The translations under genes were made by a program, and so were the position numbers. 64,000 bases of DNA from Flavobacterium piscisymbiosum (lineage in GTDB: Bacteria; Bacteroidota; Bacteroidia; Flavobacteriales; Flavobacteriaceae), in contig NZ_JAJJMM010000001.1 of assembly GCF_020905295.1 (NCBI RefSeq), positions 1-64,000 of the forward strand. Reading direction: 5' to 3'. This document shows positions 34,164 through 43,535 of this stretch, one piece after another; the first letter of the stretch is position 1; the number at the start of each line of letters is the position of its first letter. The notes under the pieces were generated by a model. The model made no database searches. It saw only the letters and a list, made by a program, of their open reading frames with translations, and was not told the origin of the DNA.

Positions 34164-34280
34164 TTATAACACTGAATATCAATTAAAAAATAAAACTTCA
34201 AATAAACACAAAATACCGTATTTCTACTCTTTTTTAAGAGTTAAAATTCTTTATTTTTGGCGCATGATACCACAAATATA

Positions 34281-35993
34281 ATGCGCAGTTTTCTCTATAT
34301 AATTTTTACTTTTCTGGTCTTTTTTTCCTGCCAACAGAAAAGTAACAAAACCCTAAATCAAAAAAGTACAAAACCACAAATTGACAAACTAATTAAAGTT
34401 GCCAATAGCTTTTATGATAGCAATGATTTTGATAGCGCTTTCTATTATTATAATAAAGTAAAGTTTATCTGCGATCCAGTAACTGATGCGGTAAATTATG
34501 TAAGCACTTTAAACAGAATGGCGGAAATTCAGCAAAGTCACGGTGATTATGCAGGAAGCGAATCTACAGTTACTGAAGCACTACTTTATTTAAAATATAT
34601 AAAAACCCCAGAATATGCATGGAATAGCTATGTTATTTTAAGTATTAATTACTTAAACACATACGACTATAAAAATGCAACATTATACAACCAAAAGGCT
34701 TTGCAATTGCAAACAGCACCTTGGCGAAATTTAGCAGCTCAAAATAATATTGCTGTCATTTTGATTGAAGAAGAGAAATACAAAGAGTCTCTGGAAATCT
34801 TTCTTTCCTTAATTACAAAAGAAGAAGTACTAAATGATGATTTGTTTTATGCTAAAGCATTAGACAATGTTGGGTTTTGCTATTTTAAAACAAATGACTT
34901 TGAAAAGGCAATTTATTACTTAAATAATAGTCTTGAAATAAGGCAAAAGAAAGGCAGTTCTTTTGATTTAGGGAAAAGCTATCTTCATTTGGCAAAATTC
35001 TATGAGAAAAGAAATCCTTCTCTGGCAAAAAAATATATGCTGTTAAGCTACAATCAATTTACTATTGTTAATAATGCTGATGAAAGATTATCTTCACTAA
35101 AACTAATTACCCAAAATAGTTCTGGTGCAGAATTGAAAAAATATTCTACGAAGTATGTCAATCTCGTTGACAGTATTTTTGAAGTGAGACAGAAAATCAA
35201 AAATCAATTTGCGCGAGTAAAATATGATTCTAAAAGAGAGAAGGACGAGAATTTAAAACTTAAAACTCATAAGGCAGAAAACGAACTACAGCTGGAAAGG
35301 CAGCAAAACCGAAATATAATTGCATATATTATTATTGTAATTAGTTTGAGTTTAATAATAGTACTCTATTTATACCTGACTTCGAGAGGAAAGAAAGAAA
35401 AAATTGAAGCAACTTATAAAAGCGAAACCCGAATTGCTAAAAAATTACACGATGAATTAGCCAACGACATCTATCATACAATGGCATTTGTTGAAAACAA
35501 GGACCTCGCGTTAGCTGAAAACAAAGAGCATTTATTAAATAATCTTGATATTATATATTCGCGAACCAGAGACATATCAAAAGAAAAATGCTCTATTATT
35601 ACCGATGAAAATTATGTTTCAGGTTTAAAAGAAATGATTTTAGGGTTTAATACTTCAAACGCGAGTATTATTCTAAACAATCTGGATACAATTTCCTGGA
35701 AAACTCTGAATAGAACTAAAAAAACAACAGTCTACAGAGTACTTCAGGAACTACTTGTAAACATGAAAAAACATAGTGACGCTTGTTTAGTAGAAATCAA
35801 TTTTAAAGAAACAGAAAAAAATATTATTATCAATTATACCGATAACGGAAAAGGTGCTGACCTAACAAAACTATCTTTTAAAAACGGACTTCATAATGTT
35901 GAAAATAGAATTTATTCAATAAAAGGAAAGATCGACATAGATTCAGATCCCGGAAAAGGTTTTAAAGTATTTATAAAAATTCCTTTGTTATGA
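34281..35993 (+). CDS. TPR-containing sensor histidine kinase, lipoprotein-like N terminus
   Basis: A 570-aa protein. The N terminus ends in a lipobox-like FFSC (Cys about 18). TPR-type helical repeats span about residues 30-290, one transmembrane helix about 345-365, and a HisKA_3-like H box KKLHDELAND places the phospho-acceptor at His390. The HATPase domain shows LQELLVNMKKHS (N box), TDNGKGAD (G1) and NGLHNVENRI. I start at ATG 34281 because the earlier TTG adds eight residues before the signal. It overlaps the next gene by 4 bases and forms a cluster with it and a response regulator. Confidence 0.85.
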   Translation: MRSFLYIIFTFLVFFSCQQKSNKTLNQKSTKPQIDKLIKVANSFYDSNDFDSAFYYYNKVKFICDPVTDAVNYVSTLNRMAEIQQSHGDYAGSESTVTEALLYLKYIKTPEYAWNSYVILSINYLNTYDYKNATLYNQKALQLQTAPWRNLAAQNNIAVILIEEEKYKESLEIFLSLITKEEVLNDDLFYAKALDNVGFCYFKTNDFEKAIYYLNNSLEIRQKKGSSFDLGKSYLHLAKFYEKRNPSLAKKYMLLSYNQFTIVNNADERLSSLKLITQNSSGAELKKYSTKYVNLVDSIFEVRQKIKNQFARVKYDSKREKDENLKLKTHKAENELQLERQQNRNIIAYIIIVISLSLIIVLYLYLTSRGKKEKIEATYKSETRIAKKLHDELANDIYHTMAFVENKDLALAENKEHLLNNLDIIYSRTRDISKEKCSIITDENYVSGLKEMILGFNTSNASIILNNLDTISWKTLNRTKKTTVYRVLQELLVNMKKHSDACLVEINFKETEKNIIINYTDNGKGADLTKLSFKNGLHNVENRIYSIKGKIDIDSDPGKGFKVFIKIPLL

Positions 35994-37765
35994 TAAAAAA
36001 GATTTTCAAATCATTACAGGATAAAACATTTTTAAAATATTCTTTGTCCATTCTCATTTTTTTAATGTTAGGATGTGTGATTTATTTACTAAAATCTCCA
36101 AAACCTGAACCTGTTATTAAAAGAAACTATAACAAATCTGAGATACGAAAAGTACTTAATAAAGCAGACATTCTTTACGATTCCTACGAATTGAACAGAT
36201 CATACGATTATTTTAATCAAGCACAATTACTGTGTGATACTGATATATATTACATAGAGTATGTTTATGCACTTACCTGCATGGCAGCAATTGAACAAAT
36301 CCAGGGTGATTTTGTTGCTAGCGAAATATTACTAACAAAAACACTTCCGTATTTAAAAAAAATAAAAAAACCAAGGTTCGCTGCAAATGTCTATGAACAA
36401 TTTGGTGCCAATTATTATTATACATACGATTATAAAAATTCTCTTTTGTATTACCAAAAAGCACTACATCTTAAAACCAGTTCGTTTAGAAAGATAACCG
36501 TTCTTAATAGTATTTCACAAATATACCTGAAGCAGAAAAAAGTAAAGCTTGCAGAAAGCATATTGATTCCTTTATCAAAAATTAAAACGATTTGCAAAAA
36601 TAATAAGCACATAAATGATTATGAATATGCGAGAATCTTAGATGATGTAGGACTCTGTTACCATCAGCAGGGTAAACCGGAAGCTATTGATTATTATAAA
36701 AAAGCGATGACCATACAACTAAAATTAAAGGATAGTTATGCGCTTTTATACACTAATTTGCACATTGCTGAATATTTTCAATTAAGCAATCCTCAAAAAG
36801 CACAGCCTTATGCAAAAAAAGCATACTTGCTATCGAATAAATTAAATGATGCACATAACCAACTTCAGAGCTTAAATTTATTAACAAAGACAAGCCAAGG
36901 CAAAAAATTAAAAGAATACTCAACTCAATTTATTCAACTATCTGATAGTATTGAGAAAGCCAGAAAAACAGCTAAAAATCAATTTGCCAGAATTAAATAC
37001 TATTCAAAAAAAGATAAAGATGAAAACCTGCAGTACAAAGCAGAAAAAGTAAAAAATGAATTGCAGTTAGAGAGACAAAAAAATCGCAACATTCTTTCGT
37101 ACATCATTCTTTTTTTTACAACTATGTTTAGTTTATTTCTTTATTGTTATTTAACTATTAAAGGAAAAAAAGAAAAAAATGATGCTGTTCTTAAAAGTGA
37201 ACTACGAATTTCGAATCAATTAAGCGCCGAACTGACTCATGATGTTTACGAGACATTGACATTTGCAGAAAATATTGATTTGACAAATGAAGATAATAAA
37301 GAAAAATTGTTGAGCAACCTTGACGCAATTTATGCAAGAACAAGAAATATTTCTAAAGAAAATAGCGCTATTACTACCGGAAAACATTATGCAAGCGCTT
37401 TAAAAGAAATGATTTCGGGGTTTAAAACTCCTGAACTGAATATTTTATTAAATGGTTTTGATTCGATTTTATGGGATGATGTCGAAAGAAACAAAAAAAT
37501 AGTTCTTTATAGAATTTTACAGGAGCTTTTTTTCAACATGAAAAAACATAGTCAGGCCACTTTAGTGAGTATTAATTTTAAAATAAATGACAAAACCATG
37601 ACCATAATTTATAACGACAATGGGATTGGAACGAAAAATAGTACACCAAATTTAAAAAATGGATTGCAAAATGTGGAAAACCGTATTAAAACTATAAATG
37701 GAAATATTATTTTTGACAACAATCCAGAAAAAGGATTTAGATTAAGTTTCACCTTTCCTTTGTAA
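35990..37765 (+). CDS. TPR-containing histidine-kinase paralog with degenerate H box
   Basis: A 591-aa paralog of the preceding kinase: N-terminal membrane segment (about 17-31), TPR region (about 45-300), transmembrane helix (about 367-388) and HATPase domain (LQELFFNMKKHS, NDNGIGTK, NGLQNVENRI). At the H box it reads NQLSAELTHD where the first kinase has KKLHDELAND, so Ser412 replaces the phospho-acceptor His. The ATP site looks intact. It may work as a regulatory partner of the first kinase, or use the nearby His at +5; this is inference. Confidence 0.83.
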   Translation: MIKKIFKSLQDKTFLKYSLSILIFLMLGCVIYLLKSPKPEPVIKRNYNKSEIRKVLNKADILYDSYELNRSYDYFNQAQLLCDTDIYYIEYVYALTCMAAIEQIQGDFVASEILLTKTLPYLKKIKKPRFAANVYEQFGANYYYTYDYKNSLLYYQKALHLKTSSFRKITVLNSISQIYLKQKKVKLAESILIPLSKIKTICKNNKHINDYEYARILDDVGLCYHQQGKPEAIDYYKKAMTIQLKLKDSYALLYTNLHIAEYFQLSNPQKAQPYAKKAYLLSNKLNDAHNQLQSLNLLTKTSQGKKLKEYSTQFIQLSDSIEKARKTAKNQFARIKYYSKKDKDENLQYKAEKVKNELQLERQKNRNILSYIILFFTTMFSLFLYCYLTIKGKKEKNDAVLKSELRISNQLSAELTHDVYETLTFAENIDLTNEDNKEKLLSNLDAIYARTRNISKENSAITTGKHYASALKEMISGFKTPELNILLNGFDSILWDDVERNKKIVLYRILQELFFNMKKHSQATLVSINFKINDKTMTIIYNDNGIGTKNSTPNLKNGLQNVENRIKTINGNIIFDNNPEKGFRLSFTFPL

Positions 37766-37775
37766 ACACCATAAT

Positions 37776-38444
37776 ATGTTCAAAAAAGTTTTAGTTGCCG
37801 AAGATTTAGACAGTATAAGCATAGCAGTTATTCAAGTGCTTGAAGATTTACAAGTTCAAACCATTGATCATGTAAAATATTGCGATGACGGCTTATTAAA
37901 AATAAAAAAAGCATTGCTTGAAAACGAACCTTATGATCTACTGATAAGTGATTTATCATTTAAGTCTGATCATCGTAATATAACTCTTTCCAGTGGCGAA
38001 GAGCTTATTGAAGCGGCGAATGAAGTTCAGCCTAAATTAAAAAAAATAGTTTTCTCTATTGAAGATAAGTCTTATCGAATAAAATCTCTTTTTTACGATT
38101 TAAGTATTAATGCGTATGTTTCTAAAGGCAGAAACAGTATTCTTGAATTAAGAAAAGCAATTGAAGGTACTTTTAGAAACGAGGAAAAAATCCTTTCTTC
38201 AGATTTATCTTTTAGTTTTAATGATAAAGCTCTGATTGAAATTGAATCTTATGACATTTCGATCTTAAAACTTTTGGCTAAAGGCTATATCTTAGAAAAT
38301 ATCTCAAGTGAATTCAAGGCTTCTTCAATAACTCCAAACGGAACCAGCAGTATTGAGAAACGTATTAATAAATTAAAAATATATTTTAAGGCTAACAATA
38401 ACGTACACCTAATTGCGATTGCAAAAGATTTCGGTCTGGTGTAA
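37776..38444 (+). CDS. Response regulator of the TPR-kinase pair
   Basis: A 222-aa protein with an N-terminal receiver domain (VLVAEDLDS acidic pocket; Asp59 in LLISDLSF as phospho-acceptor; SKGR lysine near residue 116) and a C-terminal LuxR-like helical region (about 160-222, LLAKGYILENISSEF...SSIEKRINKLKIYF). It begins 10 bases after the second kinase and is clearly its cluster partner. DNA binding is probable, but the HTH diverges from standard GerE sequences. Confidence 0.82.
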   Translation: MFKKVLVAEDLDSISIAVIQVLEDLQVQTIDHVKYCDDGLLKIKKALLENEPYDLLISDLSFKSDHRNITLSSGEELIEAANEVQPKLKKIVFSIEDKSYRIKSLFYDLSINAYVSKGRNSILELRKAIEGTFRNEEKILSSDLSFSFNDKALIEIESYDISILKLLAKGYILENISSEFKASSITPNGTSSIEKRINKLKIYFKANNNVHLIAIAKDFGLV

Positions 38445-38526
38445 ATTTTATAACTTTTTTACGGATTCCCGTAAGGAAATGAGTTTTTATAGATTTAAGT
38501 TTGTGTAGAATTTTATTAACCACCTA

Positions 38527-38781
38527 ATGAAAGCTAAATATAAAATTAATTCAGGGAAGCGTTTGCGGCAAATGTTCATCTCGAAAATTAATACCACTCA
38601 AAATAAAATCGTTATGAAAACCATGTTACTTTGTCTTTTTCTATCATTAAGTTTCGCATTTGTTTCTGAAAAAACAGGCTGGCTGGAAATAGACTGGAAA
38701 ATTATTTTCATACCCGCTCTTCTTGTTTTGCAAATTATCATCATAGGAACCGCTTTAAAGAACAGGTATAAGAAAGAATAA
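38527..38781 (+). CDS. Small hypothetical membrane protein
   Basis: An 84-aa ORF with two predicted membrane helices (MLLCLFLSLSFAFV and IIFIPALLVLQIIIIG) and a basic C terminus. The true start may be the ATG at 38614, leaving 55 aa. I recognise no family. It lies between the response regulator and the nuclease-like gene. Confidence 0.5.
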   Translation: MKAKYKINSGKRLRQMFISKINTTQNKIVMKTMLLCLFLSLSFAFVSEKTGWLEIDWKIIFIPALLVLQIIIIGTALKNRYKKE

Positions 38782-38899
38782 CTCCTATTCTTTTTATTCA
38801 TACAGTTTCTTTTTAGTCATAAATTCCTTGAGATGAACAAAATCAATACAAATCAATTTCATCTAAAGTAAAACAACGCGTCTAAAAATTTTAAATGCT

Positions 38900-38907
38900 T
38901 ATATTTG
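38900..38907 (+). promoter_or_regulatory. Predicted -7 box for the EEP-family gene
   Basis: TATATTTG lies 16 bases before the ATG; no clear -33 box is visible. Confidence 0.45.
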
Positions 38908-38923
38908 AATTTTTACTTACAGC

Positions 38924-39727
38924 ATGAAATACATTTTAAGTTTTGTTCTTTTATTCTTTACCTTTCTCACCTTTTCACAAACCAAAATTCTATCCTGGAA
39001 TCTAGAAAACTTTGGAAAATCTAAATCTGAATCTGAATTAAATTATATAGCCAACACTATCTTAGATTATGATATTGTTGCAATTCAGGAAGTTGTTTCA
39101 GGATACGGCGGCGCACAGGCTGTCGCAAAACTTGCTCAGTTGCTTAACCAAAAAGGCACAAAATGGGACTACTCTATTAGCAATCCAACAAGTGGCAGCA
39201 GTTACAAAACAGAACGTTATGCTTTTCTTTGGAAAACCAGCAAAATCAAATTAAAAGGAAACGCCTGGTTAGAAAAACAATATCATCTTGAAATTGACAG
39301 AGAACCTTATTTCGCAACTTTCGAAATAAATAAAAAAAACATCACACTGGTTAATTTTCATGCTATTACCAAAAGCAAACAACCGGAAACCGAAATTAAG
39401 TACTTTAAATTTCTCCCTCTTGAATATCCTTCTTTGAATTTAGTGTTTTTGGGTGATTTTAATTGCCCTCAATCCCACACAGTATTTAATCCTTTAAAAA
39501 AAATGGGGTACTCTCCTATTTTGCAAAATCAAAAGACAACATTAAAACAGCAATGCAAAAACAATATCTGCCTCGCTTCTGAATTTGATAATATATTTTA
39601 CAAAACAAATTCTTTAGAATTTATCAATTCCGGTATAGTTCCGTTTTACAAGAATTTTAATTCGCTAAAAGAAGCCCGAAGAATATCAGATCATATTCCT
39701 GTTTGGTTCGAATTTAACTTGAAGTAA
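38924..39727 (+). CDS. Secreted endonuclease/exonuclease/phosphatase-family protein
   Basis: A 267-aa protein with a signal peptide (about 1-18, ending FSQ) and the EEP fold: SWNLENFG (metal-site Asn), DIVAIQEV (Glu), the NFHAI segment, FLGDFNCP (Asp/Asn) and the terminal SDHIPVWFEF (Asp-His pair). All catalytic landmarks of the DNase I-like superfamily are present. Export suggests extracellular or periplasmic nuclease or phosphodiesterase activity; the substrate is unknown. Confidence 0.88.
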   Translation: MKYILSFVLLFFTFLTFSQTKILSWNLENFGKSKSESELNYIANTILDYDIVAIQEVVSGYGGAQAVAKLAQLLNQKGTKWDYSISNPTSGSSYKTERYAFLWKTSKIKLKGNAWLEKQYHLEIDREPYFATFEINKKNITLVNFHAITKSKQPETEIKYFKFLPLEYPSLNLVFLGDFNCPQSHTVFNPLKKMGYSPILQNQKTTLKQQCKNNICLASEFDNIFYKTNSLEFINSGIVPFYKNFNSLKEARRISDHIPVWFEFNLK

Positions 39728-39731
39728 TTAA

Positions 39732-40991
39732 TTATGTTTTTAATTTTTTCTTTCTCGCAGCAGGAAATAAAACATTATTCAGGATCAAACGATATCCCGG
39801 AGAGTTTGGGTGCAGATCTAAAACTGTAGGAGGATCTCCAACCTGATGTTGAAAATCTTCAGGATCATGACCTCCAAAAAAAGTAAACATTCCTTTTCCT
39901 TTTTCGCCATGAATGTATCTTGATTCACCATTAAGTTCGCAGGTTCCCATTATTAAAACATTCGATTTTATCAATGCTGTATCAAATGAGGTTGTTTGCC
40001 CCATAAAACCTTTTACTAATTGTGTATGGTTTTGGCACAACATACTAGGGATTGGATCCCACTTTGCAGAAAATTCCATTAAGGAAAAATAATCTTTTTC
40101 CATCGGAATTCTTCGCTTAGCCGTCATATCAATATCTGAAAACTCATATACCTCGGGTTTTCTTTCTAATGTAAAATCTTTAAACGCAAATGAGTTACTG
40201 TAATTTAATTTTGACTGGTAATTAGATTCGCTGGCATCTCCATCAAACATGGCTTCACAAATATCAACACCATCAGCTGCAAGTGCAATATCAAAACTAT
40301 CTGTTGCAGAACACATCGCAAACATAAATCCTCCGCCAATAACAAAATCCCTTATTTTTTTAGCTACTGCGCCTTTTTCTTGTGATACTTTACTATAACC
40401 TAACTTTGCTGCAAGAGCTTCAGCATCTCTTTTTTGGTCGATATACCAGGGTGTATTTTTATATGCGGCATAAAATTTACCGTATTGTCCTGTAAAATCT
40501 TCATGATGTAAATGCAACCAATCATAAAGCAGCAATTGATCACTTAAAACTTCTTCATCATAAATTGGGGTAAAAGGAATTTCGGCATAGGTTAAAACTA
40601 ATGTCACAGCATCATCCCAAGGTTGCTTTCCTTTTGGAGTATAAACTGCAATTTTAGGTGCTTTTTCGAGAATAACCGATTCCATATTTTGTGACGGACT
40701 TGAGATGTCGTTTAAAATCGAAGCTTCTTCACTATCCGAAAGCACTTCAAAGCTTACTCCGCGAATCTTGCATTCTTTACGAATTTCGTCAGCATCAGGC
40801 AACAAAAATGAACCTCCACGATAATTAAGCAACCAACTTGCCTTATAATCTTTACTTAAACACCAATAGGTTATTCCGTATGCTTTTAGATGATTTTGTT
40901 GTGTAGTTTCGTCCATCGGAATTAAGATAAACGAAGCTTTTGCCGTTAATGAAAGTAGAAATATGAAAATATAAACTAAACTCTTATTCAT
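39732..40991 (-). CDS. Conserved secreted protein of unknown function
   Basis: A 419-aa protein with a signal peptide (about 1-19). Relatives in Bacteroidota are often labelled asparagine synthetase B, but I see neither an N-terminal Cys nucleophile of a glutaminase nor an SGGxD ATP-binding motif. The segments IGGGFMFAMCSATDSFDIALAADG and MFTFFGGHDPEDFQH suggest a class I glutamine-amidotransferase-like fold (a CSATDS elbow and GGHDPE). The true activity is unknown. It is convergent with the EEP-family gene. Confidence 0.6.
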   Translation of the reverse strand: MNKSLVYIFIFLLSLTAKASFILIPMDETTQQNHLKAYGITYWCLSKDYKASWLLNYRGGSFLLPDADEIRKECKIRGVSFEVLSDSEEASILNDISSPSQNMESVILEKAPKIAVYTPKGKQPWDDAVTLVLTYAEIPFTPIYDEEVLSDQLLLYDWLHLHHEDFTGQYGKFYAAYKNTPWYIDQKRDAEALAAKLGYSKVSQEKGAVAKKIRDFVIGGGFMFAMCSATDSFDIALAADGVDICEAMFDGDASESNYQSKLNYSNSFAFKDFTLERKPEVYEFSDIDMTAKRRIPMEKDYFSLMEFSAKWDPIPSMLCQNHTQLVKGFMGQTTSFDTALIKSNVLIMGTCELNGESRYIHGEKGKGMFTFFGGHDPEDFQHQVGDPPTVLDLHPNSPGYRLILNNVLFPAARKKKLKT

Positions 40992-41158
40992 TAGAAAATT
41001 ATTTTAGTAAAGATATAAAGGAAGCGCTTAAAAACACAATAGATATAACTGTTTTATAATTTATTAAATGTTAAATAAGAGTTTGTAATAAAAGAGAAAC
41101 AACAGCAATCTTCTCAAAATCAGGTAGAAATACCTATTTCACGAAATCAAAATATTAT

Positions 41159-41166
41159 TACATTTG
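41159..41166 (+). promoter_or_regulatory. Predicted -7 box for a small membrane-protein ORF
   Basis: TACATTTG matches TAnnTTTG, 42 bases before the ATG at 41209. Confidence 0.45.
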
Positions 41167-41208
41167 CTATCCCGAATCATCAAACTAATCAATGAAAAAC
41201 CAAAAACC

Positions 41209-41334
41209 ATGAAGTTTAATGATAGTAATAACCAACCAAAGGGGATGAATGTAATGCAAAAAATAGCCTTGTGTTTACTTGTAGTATCGATAGTATTGTA
41301 TTATGTACTTTCTATTCAGTTTTTGACAAGTTAA
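41209..41334 (+). CDS. Candidate 41-aa single-pass membrane protein
   Basis: The frame begins ATG AAG TTT AAT and encodes a polar N terminus (MKFNDSNNQPKGMNVMQK) followed by one hydrophobic helix (IALCLLVVSIVLYYVLSIQF). A promoter-like TACATTTG lies upstream. It is convergent with the LuxR-type regulator at 41338. Small size and no recognisable family keep this tentative. Confidence 0.45.
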   Translation: MKFNDSNNQPKGMNVMQKIALCLLVVSIVLYYVLSIQFLTS

Positions 41335-41337
41335 ATT

Positions 41338-42003
41338 TTAAATTGTTAAAACTGCAATTTCGTTTTGAATCGCATACACTACTAATCCTGCAATATTTCT
41401 GGATTCCGTTTTTAACAATAAATTATTACGATGTCCCTCTACGGTTCTCGGGCTCAAATAAAGATGCTCTGCGATTTCTGTAGTTGTTTTTTGCAGGCAA
41501 ATAAGCTGAAGAATTTCTATTTCGCGCGGCGAAAGAAAACTTGTTTCTAAATTTCCTTTTGAATTTTTAGTCGAAATAATAGTTTCCTGGATTGTTTTTA
41601 GAACATTCTCACTATAATAAAAACCTTTTTTTGCAACTTGATTAATGGTGTGAATTAAATCCTTTGGAGTTGTATTTTTGATTAAATAAGCAACAGCCCC
41701 AACCTGAATCATGTTTGCGATAAACGATTTTGTATCATAACTTGTTAAGGCAATTATTTTGATTTCAGGAAATAATTTTCGGATTATTTTTGTGGCTTCA
41801 ACGCCATTAAGAACAGGCATTTTCAAATCCATCATAATAATATCCGGTTTGATTATGCTGTCATTTAAATTAGACAGAAGTTCTTCTCCGTTTGATGCTT
41901 CAAAAATAATATCGATATTATCTTCTCTTTGCAATAAAAAAGATATTCCTTTCCGGAATAAAACTTCGTCATCTACTAAAGCAATTTTAATAGCGGAACT
42001 CAT
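41338..42003 (-). CDS. NarL/LuxR-family response regulator
   Basis: A 221-aa regulator: receiver domain with the DDE acidic pair near the start, phospho-acceptor Asp in IIMMDLKMP (near residue 58), then a GerE-type HTH (LSPREIEILQLICLQKTTTEIAEHLYLSPRTVEGHRNNLLLKT). I start at MSSAIKIALVDDE (42003), since a longer ORF adds 16 residues foreign to receivers. It is the last gene of a four-gene minus-strand operon with its kinase. Confidence 0.92.
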   Translation of the reverse strand: MSSAIKIALVDDEVLFRKGISFLLQREDNIDIIFEASNGEELLSNLNDSIIKPDIIMMDLKMPVLNGVEATKIIRKLFPEIKIIALTSYDTKSFIANMIQVGAVAYLIKNTTPKDLIHTINQVAKKGFYYSENVLKTIQETIISTKNSKGNLETSFLSPREIEILQLICLQKTTTEIAEHLYLSPRTVEGHRNNLLLKTESRNIAGLVVYAIQNEIAVLTI

Positions 42004-42114
42004 TTTTATTTGATTTTGGTCGTTTGGTTTGTCGAAATTACAAAATATCAAACGAAAACAACCTCAGAATCTTAACATATTAAGCAAAAAGAGTGTTTGT
42101 TTGTCAATTTTAAC

Positions 42115-42906
42115 TTAAAAAGTAAAAATTACAACAACTCCGTTACCCTTTTCAGAAGTTATTTTTATAGTACCGTTCAAAAAAGAAATTCGGCTATCTA
42201 TATTTTTCATTCCCAATCCTTTTTGATTTTCAACATTTTCACTATCAAGTCCCACTCCGTTATCTTGATAATTACAGGTGAGTATTCCGTTTATATTTTG
42301 AAAAGTAATTTTTATTTCGGTAGATTTTCCGTGACGTAGAGAATTACTCATCAGTTCCTGCAAAATTCTAAATACATGCAAATGACGATCGATATCCTTA
42401 TCATCAAAATCGACTTCACTCTTGTATTTTACTTTTACAGATTTGCTGCTTTCAAATTCTTCACACAACTCCTCGACCCCAGCATTAAGTCCGAATTTCT
42501 CAAAAACGGGAGGCAACAAATTATGCGCAATTTTTCTTGAATTCTCTAATGCTTTTGTGGTTAGGTTAATAATATTATCTGTAATCTCTTTTGTTTCGGC
42601 TTCGGTTAAATTTGGAGCAGAAAGTAAATGGGTATTTAATGAAACAATGTTAAGTTTAGAACTAATATCATCATGTAAATCCTGAGCAATTCGTTTTCGC
42701 TCTTCTTCCTGAGTAACAATCACAGCATGCAATTGTTCTTTTTGGTATTGTAATATCAAATCTCTTTTCTCTAATTCTTTTTGAATGATCTTTTTTCTTG
42801 AAAAATAAAAAAACACCACTAAAAAAACAGCAACCACCATCAAAAAACAAGATGTATACAAAATAATAGCTACTATTTCTTTCTCATAATCAAGATTCGT
42901 ACTCAT
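42115..42906 (-). CDS. Sensor histidine kinase, HisKA_3 (NarX/DegS-like) type
   Basis: A 263-aa membrane kinase with one N-terminal transmembrane helix (about 13-32), a HisKA_3 domain with H box ERKRIAQDLHDDISSKL (phospho-acceptor His) and a HATPase domain (LQELMSNSLRHGKS, YQDNGVGLD, GLGMKNIDSRI). There is no extracytoplasmic sensor domain. It overlaps the upstream membrane-protein gene by 4 bases, so that protein is a good candidate for the sensor. Confidence 0.92.
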   Translation of the reverse strand: MSTNLDYEKEIVAIILYTSCFLMVVAVFLVVFFYFSRKKIIQKELEKRDLILQYQKEQLHAVIVTQEEERKRIAQDLHDDISSKLNIVSLNTHLLSAPNLTEAETKEITDNIINLTTKALENSRKIAHNLLPPVFEKFGLNAGVEELCEEFESSKSVKVKYKSEVDFDDKDIDRHLHVFRILQELMSNSLRHGKSTEIKITFQNINGILTCNYQDNGVGLDSENVENQKGLGMKNIDSRISFLNGTIKITSEKGNGVVVIFTF

Positions 42907-43535
42907 ATCTCAGCATTCTTTTTTGAAAAACTCTTTATCCATTCAAATAAAATAAAAAAGTAATAAACAATAAATAAAAAAGCATTTAATCTCCAGCTAA
43001 GATATTTAACATCAGCACTTAACCCTATTGTAAGATTGCCTATTAAGAACAAAACCGTACTTCCAAACATATATCCAATAACGCCTATTGTAAGATAGTA
43101 ATATTGTTTATTTTCTGTAATCATATTATAAAAATGAATTAACGCAAAAACGACCGTTAATAAAGAAGTGATAGTGATTTGAAATAAATCAAACTTAAAC
43201 TGCAAATCCAGATCATAAACAGCCCTCGCCATTAAAATTAGCAATACAACAGCTAAAGTCATCAAAACAAATTTCTTCTGTACTTCCTGTTTATACAATG
43301 ATCTGTAAAATAATCCTAAAAAGATCATCTGACCAACAAAGAATAAATTCATCAATAACAAATTGTTCATTTTAAAATGATAGAGAACTTCCATTCCAAA
43401 TTGTACTAAGAATGAAAATACTAAATAAAGCAATAAAAAAACATTAGCTTTTTCCTTTCGAAAAAAGCTAAATGAATATAAACCTAGATTGACTACTAAA
43501 ATAAAGTAACCAAAATATATTAAAAAATCATCCAT
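42903..43535 (-). CDS. Multi-pass membrane protein, candidate sensor partner of the kinase
   Basis: A 210-aa protein with about six to seven hydrophobic helices and short loops. It overlaps both neighbours (4 bases with the kinase, 1 base with the upstream gene), showing tight co-expression. I recognise no named family. Its place in the operon suggests it senses a membrane or small-molecule signal for the kinase. Confidence 0.7.
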   Translation of the reverse strand: MDDFLIYFGYFILVVNLGLYSFSFFRKEKANVFLLLYLVFSFLVQFGMEVLYHFKMNNLLLMNLFFVGQMIFLGLFYRSLYKQEVQKKFVLMTLAVVLLILMARAVYDLDLQFKFDLFQITITSLLTVVFALIHFYNMITENKQYYYLTIGVIGYMFGSTVLFLIGNLTIGLSADVKYLSWRLNAFLFIVYYFFILFEWIKSFSKKNAEI

